From: Atrichornis clamosus
Lineage: Eukaryota; Chordata; Aves; Passeriformes; Menuridae
Direction of reading: 5' to 3'
Assembly (NCBI GenBank): GCA_013400975.1
Contig: WBMZ01004773.1
Location: 1 to 64,000 of the forward strand
DNA length: 64,000 bases
Shown here: one piece after another, positions 16,859-29,500 of the stretch
Layout of the letters: each line of letters starts with the position of its first letter
How positions within the stretch are numbered: the stretch's first letter is position 1
Position numbers and translations under genes: made by a program
Notes under the pieces: model-generated
Told to the model about the DNA's origin: nothing
Database searches by the model: none
What the model saw: the letters and a program-made list of their open reading frames with translations, nothing else

Positions 16859-17859
16859 AGCTAGTTTTGAAAGCAATCCTTGGGCAGCAATAGAGCAAAT
16901 GGACCCATTCTCCAGAGGTCAGCAGCACTGAGGGAGGGAGGGTGCTTGTCCACTCTTGCAACACTAGAAGGAACAGATTCGGAGTTGGCATCACATGGAA
17001 TTCCTTTTTATGCAATGTCTCCCTTAGGCAAGCAACAACTGCATCATCCTGGGAGGCAGCAAGGATAACAATGTCTTAGACCTAGAATGTCCTTGAAATT
17101 GTAACGGGAGATAGATCACCAGACAGTTTCTTATTTTGTGCTGGTTTGAATTCTCAATTTAGGCAATTCCCTTGTGAAGTCTGTTTCTTTTTTTGCTTGG
17201 TATATTGCACCTAAAAGAATTAATGACAAAATTTAGAGAGCTCATAGTAGGCTGCAGATGCAATAAATACTAATGGGATTATTTATATGCCACTGGAGTT
17301 CAGGCAAGCAAAGGACTGATCTGAAGGAGTAAGACAGACAGACTTCAGGGAATTTCACATCTTAAGGAATGGATACAGGCACTGGGAATGTACTTGGAGC
17401 TAACACTTGGCCACAGATTTAGGCTGTAGTGCATCTTTTAAAGCTTTCTCCCTCTACACAGCCCCAGAAGAGAGACACAGGCTGACAGTCTCTCTCTTTG
17501 TACACTATATTGCAAACGCAGGCTCACAGTCTACACTCAGGGCCATTACTGACCAACAGCATGAAAGAAACCAACAGAAAGAAAATTGTGTTGTCTTATT
17601 ACAAACTCCACACAAATGTCTCTGCCATAACTAAGACCTAAACTTGCAGAATCTGCTATGACTACCTTCTTACAACCTACCTAAATTTGGAGCAATGTCA
17701 CTTATGGTACATTATGGTATAAATATATAATTTTATGTATATATTTGTGCAAATGTATAGATATGCAAAGTATATTACTTCTACTGCAGCATCATTCTGA
17801 GACAGACACTGGTGTCACGTGCCACAAGAGCACTGGTCTGTGCACAGCTGAGTTCAGGC

Positions 17860-18680
17860 TGCCACAGAACTGCACCGGTAGCCTACATCCATGCGTCTTA
17901 CTGGTGGCCAGGTGGGACAGCCAGGCTAGATCACCCTCAGGATGGACTTTGTGCCACTGATCACAACACATCAGAGCCCAGCTGTTTTGACTACAGCCCT
18001 TTAGGCCCAGCAGTTCAAGGAATTTTCAGTGCACCTGACTATCCACTTGAGTAGCCCGTTCTTCAGCAGTTTGTATTTGAGAATGTTACAGGAGACAGTG
18101 CTGAAATTCTTTCTAAAGAATAAATCACATTCACAACTCTCTCCTCATTCACTGAGCTACTAATCACACTGTAGAAAGCTGGTCAAGGAAACCGTTTCCA
18201 AGATTTACTTTATCATGCACACAGGGATTATTGATGTGAGCCTGACTAGCTCACATCAATTCCCTAGGTCTTCCTTCTTGAAGATAGGACTGACATTTGC
18301 TTTCTTCCAGTTCTAAGGAGTCTCCACCAAACTCCACTACCTTTCAAAGATAACCAGGAGTGGCCTCACAGCATCAGTCATCTTGTAGGTGCACCCTGAC
18401 AGAGATCATGGGCTTGTGTTTGCCCAGTCTGTTTCAATATTCCCAAACCTACTCCTCCTCCATGGAGGGTAAATCTCCTTTGTTACCAGGTCCCCTCTCC
18501 CAGCACTACATTTTCCCTCACTTTCCGCTGCTGCAGCTACACTTGCACAAATATTTTTTCACATCCCTTGCCAGATTCATCTCCAGGGAAGCTTTGGCTT
18601 TCCAAACCCCTGTGTCTGGACCCTTGGACAGTGACTGTTCAGCGTTCCTCTTACTCACTTTACTGCTCTGGAATGCAGGG
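17860..18680 (-). mobile_element. CR1 LINE relic, antisense, reverse-transcriptase part
   Basis: Read on the minus strand, this stretch resembles the CR1 ORF2 reverse-transcriptase region. The plus strand has the familiar avian antisense pieces: a 'gctttcttccagttctaagg' block near 18299-18318, a 'ccctttcaaag'-like block, and a 'ccttgccagattcatctcc' block near 18567-18585. It is rich in substitutions and indels with no open RT frame, so it is an old inactive insertion. Boundaries are approximate. The identification rests on recalled CR1 sequence, not a database search. Confidence 0.75.
18230..18260. repeat. Perfect 12-bp inverted repeat, 7-nt loop
   Basis: Left arm attgatgtgagc (18230-18241), loop ctgacta, right arm gctcacatcaat (18249-18260). 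The arms are exact reverse complements. The hairpin lies inside the CR1 relic, where the left arm corresponds to ancestral CR1 sequence and the right arm does not match what CR1 has there (recalled). Confidence 0.9.
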
Positions 18681-21600
18681 GCACTTCAAGCAGTGGAGTA
18701 CATCTGGCTTACTTCAAACATTTCACTCTGAATTTGTGCTGATCTTGAAGCTCTGACAGCGCTCTGCCTGCACAGGACTACTTTTAATGTAATTGAAGCT
18801 TTCTAGCTGCATTTTATCCATGATATCATTTTCAGCATCTCTCTGCAGGAAGGTGCTGTAAAGCTTGTTAGAATGTATTTAAAAGTTGAAGGTTTTTTGT
18901 CCCTCCAATTTTACAGGGGCTTTATTGCCATTAATAAATCCATTCACCAGCTAATACTTTCATGGTATTATTGGACACACTTGGCAGATGAACACCCTTA
19001 GACTCAGTGCAATATTTTTAGTTCACCAAGAAGACAAATTTTAATCACATTTGATCTGATAGTTCACTGAAACAATGCAGACCAATAATGGATGAAGTAA
19101 ACCAAAAACACATGAGATGACTTACCAAATCATGAGGCAATTTAGAGTTCAAATCTGAATATTAATTCAAATTTAATAGTTCAATTACTTTATTCAGTTA
19201 TATTGCATGACGGTTTTAACTGAGCAAGGCAAGATTTAGTAAAGCCTTATTCCAAGTTAGTGCATTTACAACTTCCAATAATGAGGTTGATTTGTTTAAA
19301 GCAACTTCTGACAGGCTAGTAAATCCCATATGTAAGCAATAGATATGGGAGACAGCTGTTCTAAATTGTGTGATATACAGGGTACTCTGCCAGTTGTTGT
19401 ACTGACAATTCTCAGAGGTGTCTAAAAGCTGCAACTTGGTTTTTTTAAGTGTCACTGAATGAATTCAGACGTAGAGTTTTAAAGGGATAAAATATAAGCA
19501 GAAGACAAAGTGCTTGTCAGTAATCTAAGGGTATAAGGAATTCACATAACAATTAAATGTGAAGACAGCTAGGGTGCTGGTTAGTTATCTAAAAACAGCA
19601 CAAAGAGCAGGATACATTGGTTTTAAATGGTTCCACAAACTCCTGTTTGGACAACTGAATCTTATCCCAGTGATGTTTTGCAAGTCCTGTTTGTGTTCTA
19701 GCTGTCAGTCCCAATGCCAAGGGGCTCCTGGAAGTTTTATCTCAGGTACAGCACACATAAGAAAATGTATCAGACACTATATAGAGCATCCCAGGCTGCT
19801 TTGAGCATCTATATGTAGGTGACAGGATCAAACTCTCTGTCATAACATGAACCTGAACCATACACTTAATTTCAAGATTTATCCTGTGGACAAAGAGGAT
19901 AGAAAACAAAAATTGTGTAAGGATAGAAATTATCACTTGTGTATAAAGTGCAGTAACTCTTCCATGCTATGCATGAATACAAAGCTTAACTTTCTGAAGA
20001 ACTTAGTGAATAAATTCATTTAAGAGATACAGGGGTATTAAAGCAGAGGACTCAGCAGCCTCCAGTCCAATTCTTGGCTCAGTTCCTGCTTCACCTGACT
20101 AGAGGCTCTTCGCTGCTGAAAAAGAGACAACCTGGTATTTTGCAACCTCAGTGGGGCAACGTGAGGAGAAACATGAGGGGGTTTGTGAGGTGCCAAGGAA
20201 TGTGTGCTGAGGGAGTGAAAACATCTGTTTTACAAGAAACTTTAATCTTTTTTTTCTGAGGGAAAAGAAGTCAGTAGATTCCCTGGGGCAGGGGGGTGGA
20301 GGAGGGGGAAAAGAACAAAGGAAAAGTTCTTCTATTTTATACAGTCAAAGGTAAGAATTTTAAGAAGAAAAAATAAAGAATGAATGTAAGGATCACACAT
20401 CATTTCACCTGTGACCATAATTAAATAGAAGAGAATACTGGTCATTAGTCAATAGAGAAAATTGAGAACGAGGGTTCACTTAAGAACACTTAAAGTTTAC
20501 TTAATAACAGGGCTCAGAAAGTGTTCAGTCCAAATCCGTTAAGTTCATTAACCTCCTGGGAACTAGCGGCATGCTTGAAACTACTTCATCAATAACCTTC
20601 CAATTAGTCCAGTTCTTAAGGGAAGACAAAACGCCCCTGTGCAGTCCCCTTGTCCTCCCCTGGCCATGGCACCACGTGCTGTTTGCCAGCACTTCCCTGG
20701 CTTCAGGAAAGGTAAGAGTTCTCCCTTGCAACTCACAGCCTCAGCATCAATATCTGCAGGATGCTTCCTGTAAAGATGATACTTACTGGCTAATATGAGC
20801 TCTCATCTGTGGTTTTCTCTATGGATGCTAATTTGAATGCAATTTAAAAATTCTGCTGTAGATTATATCTCCTTCCTGTAACATGTATTGAAGCCACTCT
20901 AAAGAGGCCTCTTGACTTTCGGTGGAGAACTGCAGTAGCAGCATGAATCATTTAGAAGGAGCATGGATATAAACTTACAGAGATAATATCAACATTAATT
21001 ATCCAGTACATCTATTCAAGTTTACACCTCATAAGTGTGTTGCTTATATTTGCCTCAGTTCACTGTAAATCTCCCTTTCATTACTGTTCACAGCCCACAA
21101 ATGTTACTATTTTTATATATTCTAGAGGCATACATATTTTCACTTTGAAAAAAAACCCTAAACACGCCAAATGTCTGATGAAAAGTTCCCTTCTATCTCT
21201 AACATATTCAAGGGCCAATATTTTAATGCTGTCATGAAATAAAACCTTTTCTTGAACAGAAGTATGCTAGCATGCTTTCACCATCACTTGTGTCTATTTC
21301 CAGCACGTATTTGTTGACAGCTCTAGAGTGCATTAAAATAAACCAATCCTTTAGGAATGTGTTTTTGGTGTTCCAGTTATGATAATTGAAAAGATAGTAT
21401 TCATGCTGCTTAGATGATATGAAGTGTACTTAGATACATTTTGAGACTCTGAAAGCAATGACACGTACCTGTTGTCCTTGTTAAGTACCTACAATTAAGG
21501 GGAAATTCACGAGCAAATGCACAGAAAATTGAAAAATTATCCAAACTAGGATAAAAAAATTATTAGCAACCATTATAAACATGCATAGTGGTTAATCTAA

Positions 21601-24600
21601 GACACTTTGAATTATGGAAAAAGAGGAAATAAATAAATAGAACTCAGATAAAGAGAACATCAGGAGTAAACTTGCATAATATTAAGATAAATTAACTCTG
21701 CTCTTTGAGGCAAATCTTACCTTGATACAGCTACTTGTTTCTCCTTTGGAGATATAACAGAATTGTTGGTCATTCAAGCTATCAATAGTTTAGTAATGAA
21801 AATGAAATGAAGCAACAGCCAACATAAGGCTGTTTGCACCAAAGTACAGCAAAATTTGGTACATCTACTGCATGTGAAAGATTTGCTGTATTCTCCCAAA
21901 TCAAATAATTTTTTAAATCATCTAGTTTCTATTGTCTACCAATTTTCACTTTTAGTGAAAAAAGACCTTTTCTTCCCAGTAATTGAGTAGTCAAGTTAAA
22001 AACACTAACAGCTTGCCTGTATATGAAGATCACATGGACTTGTAGGGATTTTTTAATGCTTAATGATGCAGGTTAGAGAGAGAAGAATTTGTGGTCCTTC
22101 CATCAGGAGTGCATCAGAGACCTCCCTGTGCTCTGAGTACGGAAAGCAAAAGCAGTTGCCTAAAGTTCAGGAGTTATCAGGACCTCCCCATTCCCCTCCA
22201 CTCCCGCAGGTACCTGGTGATCGCTCCTTTCCAGAATCCACTGGTCAAGCACTGATGTTGCTTTTTCTCTAAATTTTTTCACGAAGTCTTCAGTGACTAA
22301 TCAAATTTGGAGTTGTTGCACTTTTGTTGACATCATCACACAGTACATTTCCATTTCCAAACTGAATGATCTTAATTTTTAGAATCAACTTTTGGAACCA
22401 AGTATTTTCCAGTTAATGTAGAAACTACTTTCCATAATCAAATTCTATTACATATTTTATTTCTCCAATTCTTCTCAGTAAACTCACAAAGAGCAAAAAT
22501 TGATGGGCCTTGAAGACACTAAAGTTCAGTTTGCTCACTGAAGAGCAGCGGCACTCAAGCAGAAGAGAATATCTGGCCCAGTCACTTATTTACAGCAGTG
22601 ATCAATAGTAGATGTGAAGGGAAAGAGTGTCAGGCAACTCCCTGTGAGGTAATTCTTCTAGGAGTACTTAGTTCTACCTTCCAGCAATCAGCAGCAGGAC
22701 CTGTCCTCCTGGACTGGGTTTATATCCCTCTGTTCTTTTGTACAGAACAGAACCCCATCTTTTTTGGATCATCTGCTAATGCAGTGAGTAGCACAGATCC
22801 TCACAACACACCCCTCCAGATATTTTGCCAACAAGTAATTGGTTCCTACCTCCTTTTCTTAACTCTAATCAGTCATTAATTTAAGAAAGAGCCTCCTTTC
22901 TTGGCCCATGACAACTTCCAGTTATTAGCATTGGGAAAGAACCTCATCAAGAGTGTTCTATGGAAAGAAACCATAGTGTATCAAGCATACTTGCTTTCTG
23001 AATGTAAAAAAAAAATTTGAAGATTAAGAAAGAATGATTTTTTTCTAAGAGAAAAAGCAAAAAAACATCTCACGTTCTCATGTTTATTCTTCACCATTAT
23101 ATCATATTCATTCTTTCTATTCAATCATGTTGTGGTCACAATCAGATTCCTTCATATAGAGGTTAAATGACTTTTTATGGAAATCCCTCTGAACTGTCTT
23201 TTGAAAAAAAGGATTTGACACTTGCCACACCTATTCTTCCTGTGCTGAGGCCACTATAAGTGGTAAGCTATATATCAAAGCTGGTTGGTTGGAAATTTCT
23301 TGTCTAAGTTCTTTTGAAATACTTAGGAGAGTATTACCTGGTCTTTGTATTTGTCACAGTTCATTGTATGACTTTCTTCTAAAGTGCCTTCTACTGACAC
23401 TAAATTTTAAACACTTTCTGAGACTTACCTCTCATAAGAAAAAGCTCCAGGATTAGAATTTCCAACTCTTCCAGTGCAAAGAATTATCTTATTTTTATGC
23501 CTTAGAGACTCTCCTCTTTCAGCGTATTTGACAAAAAGGTTTTATTATTAGTTTTTATGCTCCTAGAAAGTTGGTTCTCAAAATCTTTGTGGGTTTGCTA
23601 TATCACAACTTTACATTTAACTTGCTAGAGTTCAAGATTAATTCTTATTCTCAAATGACTCTGGTTTGTAGAACTTTTTTTTCTGTTGTTTAACTAGGCC
23701 TTTAAAAATGTCACAGTTCTTGTAGCATCTGATCAGTCCCTCAGAACTTTGTATGGATTACTACTGAAAACACTGCTGCAAAGCAGTAAGTTAGGAAATG
23801 CTGGATGTGAGATTTGCCCAGGAAATACATCACACCATATGAATATACCTAGGCTTGCAAGCTCCAGTCTCCAGCAGAGCAGTTCTTTCCCAGTAGCATT
23901 AATGGGAACTCAGTAGTGATGTGTCAAGTGATATATCAACAACTTTTGACCTGAAAATGTTCCTCCCACAACTCACAGGGCCTCTTCCCCCGTAAAAACA
24001 CACCAGCCAGCAGTGGAAGACAGTACTGTGCCTTTCTCTGAATCTTCCCTCCTGTTGCACTTGATTTTTAGGGCGTATTGCATTGGTACCTCTCTCTCAG
24101 GTAGAAGAGGGTTTTGTTCAGCAAGAGCCACCTAAATCCTTTTCCTCTTTGAAACAGTCCTAAAAGGACTGAGAGTGAGTAGCATTCTACAAACTCCCAG
24201 GTCACTTGCCAGCAGCAGAAGAAGGTCAGCAGTTGTGATACAAAACACAATTGCCTCCACACCCATGACTGATGGGTTACGTTTGACAACTCCCTGCCTC
24301 CTGACAGTGTCAGACACAGGGAGCGTGAAATTTTCAGTGGCTCCAGCCTCTCGTTACAATTTTCTCTAATGTGCCATGGCAGAGGGGCCGAGAGCTGAGC
24401 GCTGCTGAAACTTGAGAGAACCCAATATTAAAGAAGGTGTAACAGCAATGGTTCTCGTTTTGCTCTGACCAGGCTTCCTCTCCACTCACACAAAACCTCT
24501 CCAGCAGCAGTGGTGGCTGGAGGGAGAGCAGCTGTAATGCTTTGGGCGTACCTCAGAGCCGTGACCAGCTCAGCCCAATGCTCCCTCAGATGATCAACAA

Positions 24601-25801
24601 AAATGTGACTGCTTAATGATGGCAGCCCTCTAATTAAGGCAGAGCTAGCTAAATCTAGAACTAGTTTTAATCAGAAGAACTGCCTAATTATTATACATAC
24701 TTTACAAATGAGATAACATAGACACAAAAGAATTTAGGTGAGTTGGCTTGAAGGCAAAATTGTTTACAGGAATTGGTAGAAGCAAATACCAGCAGACTCA
24801 GACTGCCAGTCCTCTACACACATCAATTTTGCAATACATTAATTTTGTGCCTTTCTCTCTGTGACCAAAAGAGACTCAGAAGAAAAAGGGGGAACAACTC
24901 AGCAATTTTTGATACTCCTGTCTCTGGGGACTGAGACCACAGAGGTAGCAGGAGCCACCTCCTAGACCCCAACGGCATAGAACAAGAAGGCTGATTTAAC
25001 ATGCAAAGCTAATAAGAGCAAAGAAAATTGCAAGGGTAAAGGTAACACAGAAGTGCTGGTATAGAATTTTAAAGCCCATTGGAACATTTCAGTTCAAAGT
25101 CCCATTAAAGCAGACAGCAATGAACATCCAAACTCATAACATGTCTTTGAAAAACTCAGCTCTTTTACCTTATATGTTTCCACACCAGAATATGTGCTAT
25201 CTAAAACCAACCAGTAACTCAAATTAGTGTAAGACAGGTAGTACTGTACATAAAAAATCATTTCATCAAACTATACAGGTAAGAATTTTAAGTTAGCTAC
25301 AGATACCACTCCTTGTCCTTGAAGATATTGAACAAAGCCACTGGACACCCCTTCTTAGGTTGTCTAGTCTATATCACAGTCTCCTCTAGTCACATTTATT
25401 GCTACATATCTATTAATACTAGAGGACAGAATTGCTATCACTGTATATTTATGGAGATATGTGTACACATATTTTTGCTACAGAAAACAGAAGACAGAAA
25501 TGTTAAGCTTTAATAGAAGTGATTTAAGCTATCATTTGCAATGGACAGAGTACACACACACACACATGGTCACTGTAACTCAGCTGACATGGGGTAGCTC
25601 ATCCAGTAACAACAGTTCCAATTTGTGGGAGCTCTAGATTTTCCAGAATGATCCTCTCACTTAAGTCTCATAGCTGATTTACCAGGTTTGAACTTTTAAC
25701 TTTCAGTCAGAAACAACACAATTGGTACAGCTATTATCTGAAGCTTGATATACATTCCCAAACTGGCACTTTATAAGCAGGCTCAGAAGTCAGATACTCA
25801 C

Positions 25802-25860
25802 TGATCTGGTTGGTAGATGCACTATAAAAAGCATTTACAGTAGTAGGGCTTGTAAACCAC
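25802..25860 (-). CDS. PHEX: PHEX exon 15 (residues 529-549), NAFY motif
   Basis: 59-nt exon that completes codon 529 and encodes WFTSPTTVNAFYSASTNQI plus the first base of Arg549. NAFY (538-541) is the conserved M13 motif that hydrogen-bonds the substrate backbone in the active-site cleft. Acceptor is ACCACAG|G and donor is A|GTGAGT. It stands alone between two of the larger introns (11.4 kb and 6.5 kb). Length matches human exon 15 exactly. Confidence 0.96.
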
Positions 25861-26464
25861 CTGTGGTAAGAGCAAAAGAAAAAGTCTGTCAGTACACTTA
25901 CTCATCTTTCTGAATAAGAGGAGCAAAGATAAAAACTGAATTCAGTAGAAGAAAGTAAAAACATTAAGGACTTAAGATACATTAAGTTTAAGCATTTCTC
26001 CATTTCAACACTTTCTAGAACATTGAAATCTCTTCTTTAATGGCTTTAAGTGTGTACAGTCAATGAATGCTCAACAGAAGCAATTCCTAATCTTCCTATT
26101 ACCTAATCTGTTTAATTTCTAAGTGACCACATGCTTGTGAGTTCTGCCATGCTGATGAACCAAAGTTCACCCAGCAGAGCTGCAACACTGACAGCAGCTG
26201 TGTCTTTCAAACACGTGTGGAGAAATTCCCTGTTGAAATTAGAGGAGAGCATTTTGAAATGTGTGAGGTGGCTTTAGAGGCTTTGCTGAACAACTACTTG
26301 AATAACCAGGATTATGCCAGCAACATGAGCAGGTACTTTCTGGGAATGTAAATTCAAAATAACAACCTCATGTTCTGTACCCTACACAGTGAACATGATC
26401 AACAGTGTGCTCCTAAACAAATAGACCTCTTGCCAGGCATTTCTTCTTGTAGTTTGATTTCTCC

Positions 26465-26501
<37 letters not shown>
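26465..26501. repeat. (CT)n(AT)n compound microsatellite
   Basis: Twelve CT units (26465-26488) run directly into about six AT units (26489-26501), immediately before a CR1 tail. It is probably length-variable. Confidence 0.95.
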
Positions 26502-26524
26502 CCAGAGGAAAACCTAGATTTGAA

Positions 26525-26589
26525 TAGGAGTTGAACTTCGAAGATCCTTGTGGGTCCCTTCCAGCTGGGGATATTCTATGATTCTATGA
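26525..26589 (+). mobile_element. CR1 LINE 3' end fragment
   Basis: Short 5'-truncated CR1. The sequence gggtcccttccagctgggga is followed by attctatgattctatgaa, the characteristic CR1 3' tail with its 8-bp tandem repeat. It is in plus orientation, antisense to PHEX. Confidence 0.85.
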
Positions 26590-29500
26590 ATAGCAAATGA
26601 ATCTCCTTAGCCTAAGCTCATCTATATTGACAGTGGCTTCAACCATGAGTGGAAAATCTCAGCTGACTTTAGCAAGATGCAAATCCCCTCAGATGAAAAC
26701 CTGAGTTCAGTGAGCCCAAGATTTCACTTTCTGATTTTATAAGGAAGAACTGAGATAAAAGTAATAAAGGTGTTGAGAGTTAGTGGTTAATTCATAAAAA
26801 ATTAGAAGTAACTCTAGTAAATGTCCAAACAGGAACATCCTGATGTCTTTAGCAATGCATTACTCAAAAGTTTTGTAAAGCCACATGAGTGCAATGTAAT
26901 TGCTTTGGAAAATTTCTATCGAAGAGAAGAGATAGGAGCTGCAAAACAAAGAGTAAGATGAAGGTCCATCAGAACATGGAAAATATGGGATATCAGTGAC
27001 AATTGTATACACGATCTGTGGTTTAAAATAGCTCCATAAAGGAATGAGTCATCTGGGAGATGCTGGCAGAAACAGATCCTGGCTGTTTCTCTGACAGCTG
27101 ATGTCCTCATGTACACCATGTAACAAAGGGGAGAGCTTTAAAAGGGCAGCATTTTGTCTTTTATCAATAAATTTAACTGCTTGTTTTATTCTCCAAGCTG
27201 AGCAGCTTCCTTTGCAATGTATCAACTAGAAAAATTAATCACTGAAGGCTTAAAGAGTGATGTCATGTACATATTTCTACCATCCATCACATTATAGGCT
27301 CTAACTGTCACAGATAACTCTCCCTGTTTTGTTTATTAGGAGATTGTGAAGAGGAGGAACAGGGGGAGATTGTTTTCTGGTGTGTTTTCTGCTTTCTCCA
27401 TAATAAGGAGATTAAATGTTAGAGATAATGTAGTGAGTTAATGGAAAATTGAAAAAAGAATGTGTACTTTGAGAGGACAAAGAAAAAAACTAGGGGGCTT
27501 AATTAACTACTTTTCAATTTCATGTTTGTTCACAGCACCAATCAGCTGAACTGTTTTGAAGGATGCAAGCCTGCCATTTTGCCTTGGGACCTGCTAGCAG
27601 TAGATCTGGAGGACTGTCCCTTTTTTGACAAAGAGAGAACTCATCTGAAACAGGCAACACTTCAATTCAGATTTTACTGTAAGTTTGAACAAAGACACTT
27701 ATTGTGACTTGCACCTCACCCTGTTGGCTTGTTCTACTTTCAGTGGCCTTTCTGTTCTCTCAAACAGCAACTTTTAAGCATGAAAAAGGCTTCTGGGACA
27801 GCAAATCCCCCTTTTTGCAAATTCCTCTTCGCCTTTTATATCCAGTCAGACAACTAAGGGACTGAGGCATAAAATAGATACTTTGAAACAGACCAATGTG
27901 ATTTAGTTCTTTTCCCCATCCTCTGTGGGGGCTTACCACTGCTAGCTGAAGAGAGGAGCCACCACAAGCAGCAGCCAAAGAGCTCTTCACTGACAAGAGA
28001 CACCTCTCTAATAGCCCAAGTTTGCACCCATTTTTATTGAGTGAGGAGCTGGTGATGCATGTGCACCACAGGAACACCTCACTGTGCCCAAGGGCAGCAG
28101 AGAATGCTGTTGACATTTGTTCCACAATTACTGAGAGAGGACATCTCACCAACCTCTGACCATACTTCCATACCTGTGAACTCACAGACTTGCAGCTTGT
28201 ACACTAAGACATATCACAGCATCCCCACCCTGAGACTGCTTCTTTTTTCATGATCCACCACTGCAATAACAGAGCCCATCCTGTTTCCTGAGCTTAGTAT
28301 GAGCCAAAGACCTAGAGCAGCCTTGATTTTCTCATTGTAAAACTGAACTCAGTTCTTTCCAAATTGCCCTTTCATAATGACGCCTCACGGATGACCCTGT
28401 ATTGAGTTTTTTATGTTTTTGAGCAGTTAGGAAGAGGAGATTTAGCAGACATGCTGAGGAGTTGGGAAGAATGAGGGTTCTCTAGTAACAAGCAGAGTAT
28501 ATGGCTGAATTTCATATTTGGCAAGGAGAGTATTTCCATTCCAGCATTTTGTTGTACCATTCTGAGCCACTCTCAAAAAGATTTAGGAAGTATTTTCCAC
28601 AAAAGAGTAGAAATAACCAAGACCGCTTCCATTCAGACTAGAAGAACAACTTCACTTCTCATCTGCCGTGCTCTTTCAGTGAGCTCCTTGAAATGACTGA
28701 ACCTTCAGGGACAGTCCCTAACTAATTACACACCAAATTCCCATATGAAGGTGTGTAATACATAGCTGTTTAAGGTGAAGCAAATTTAGAAATAGCTCTC
28801 TCATTCCTTGAGACTTCCCATTGAAGACATGTTCCCTTGGCATTTGCTCTAGGTCTGGTTACAATTTCAGTGCATTTTGTCTATTAACAGAAGGATAGAA
28901 AAAAAAGAAAGGCATAACACATTCCAAGCTCTTATTAATTACAAAGCAAATAAATAAAAATTCTAGAACTGTTAACATGGTTTTCATTTGCTATAAGCAT
29001 CTGAAAAAGGGGCAGCTGTGAATGATGTCCTGTAGCATTACCTATCTACTACTGCAGCAGTCAAAACCTAATGCTGCTGAGTTGACACTTGTACGTTTGA
29101 GATTTCCCTTGTAGAAATATAATCTGAAACATACACTGAGATATCAAGTGGGGCACATACTCACTTTGTGTTTCTTTAGGCTACAATGTTCTCTGTGATA
29201 TCTGCCTTTCTGAGTTAAGAGTAGAGTGTGCTACATTGCCAGTCATGAAGAGGAGTGACTGGGAACGTTTACAGAACAGGAAAAAGCTTATTAATTTATT
29301 TAATTCTCTGTAAAGGACAAACCGAATTTGCAATTTGTTCTCTCAACTTTTTGAGTTAGAAGAAGTCACTCACAGTGTTAAGAAGGACAGATTCAATCAG
29401 TGGTAAAAAGGTGCAGCCATGTATGTACACACAAACCCGTGTGTGTGTATTTGTATGTATGAATCCACACGGCTCCGTGGATGGATAAGCAAATGCGACT

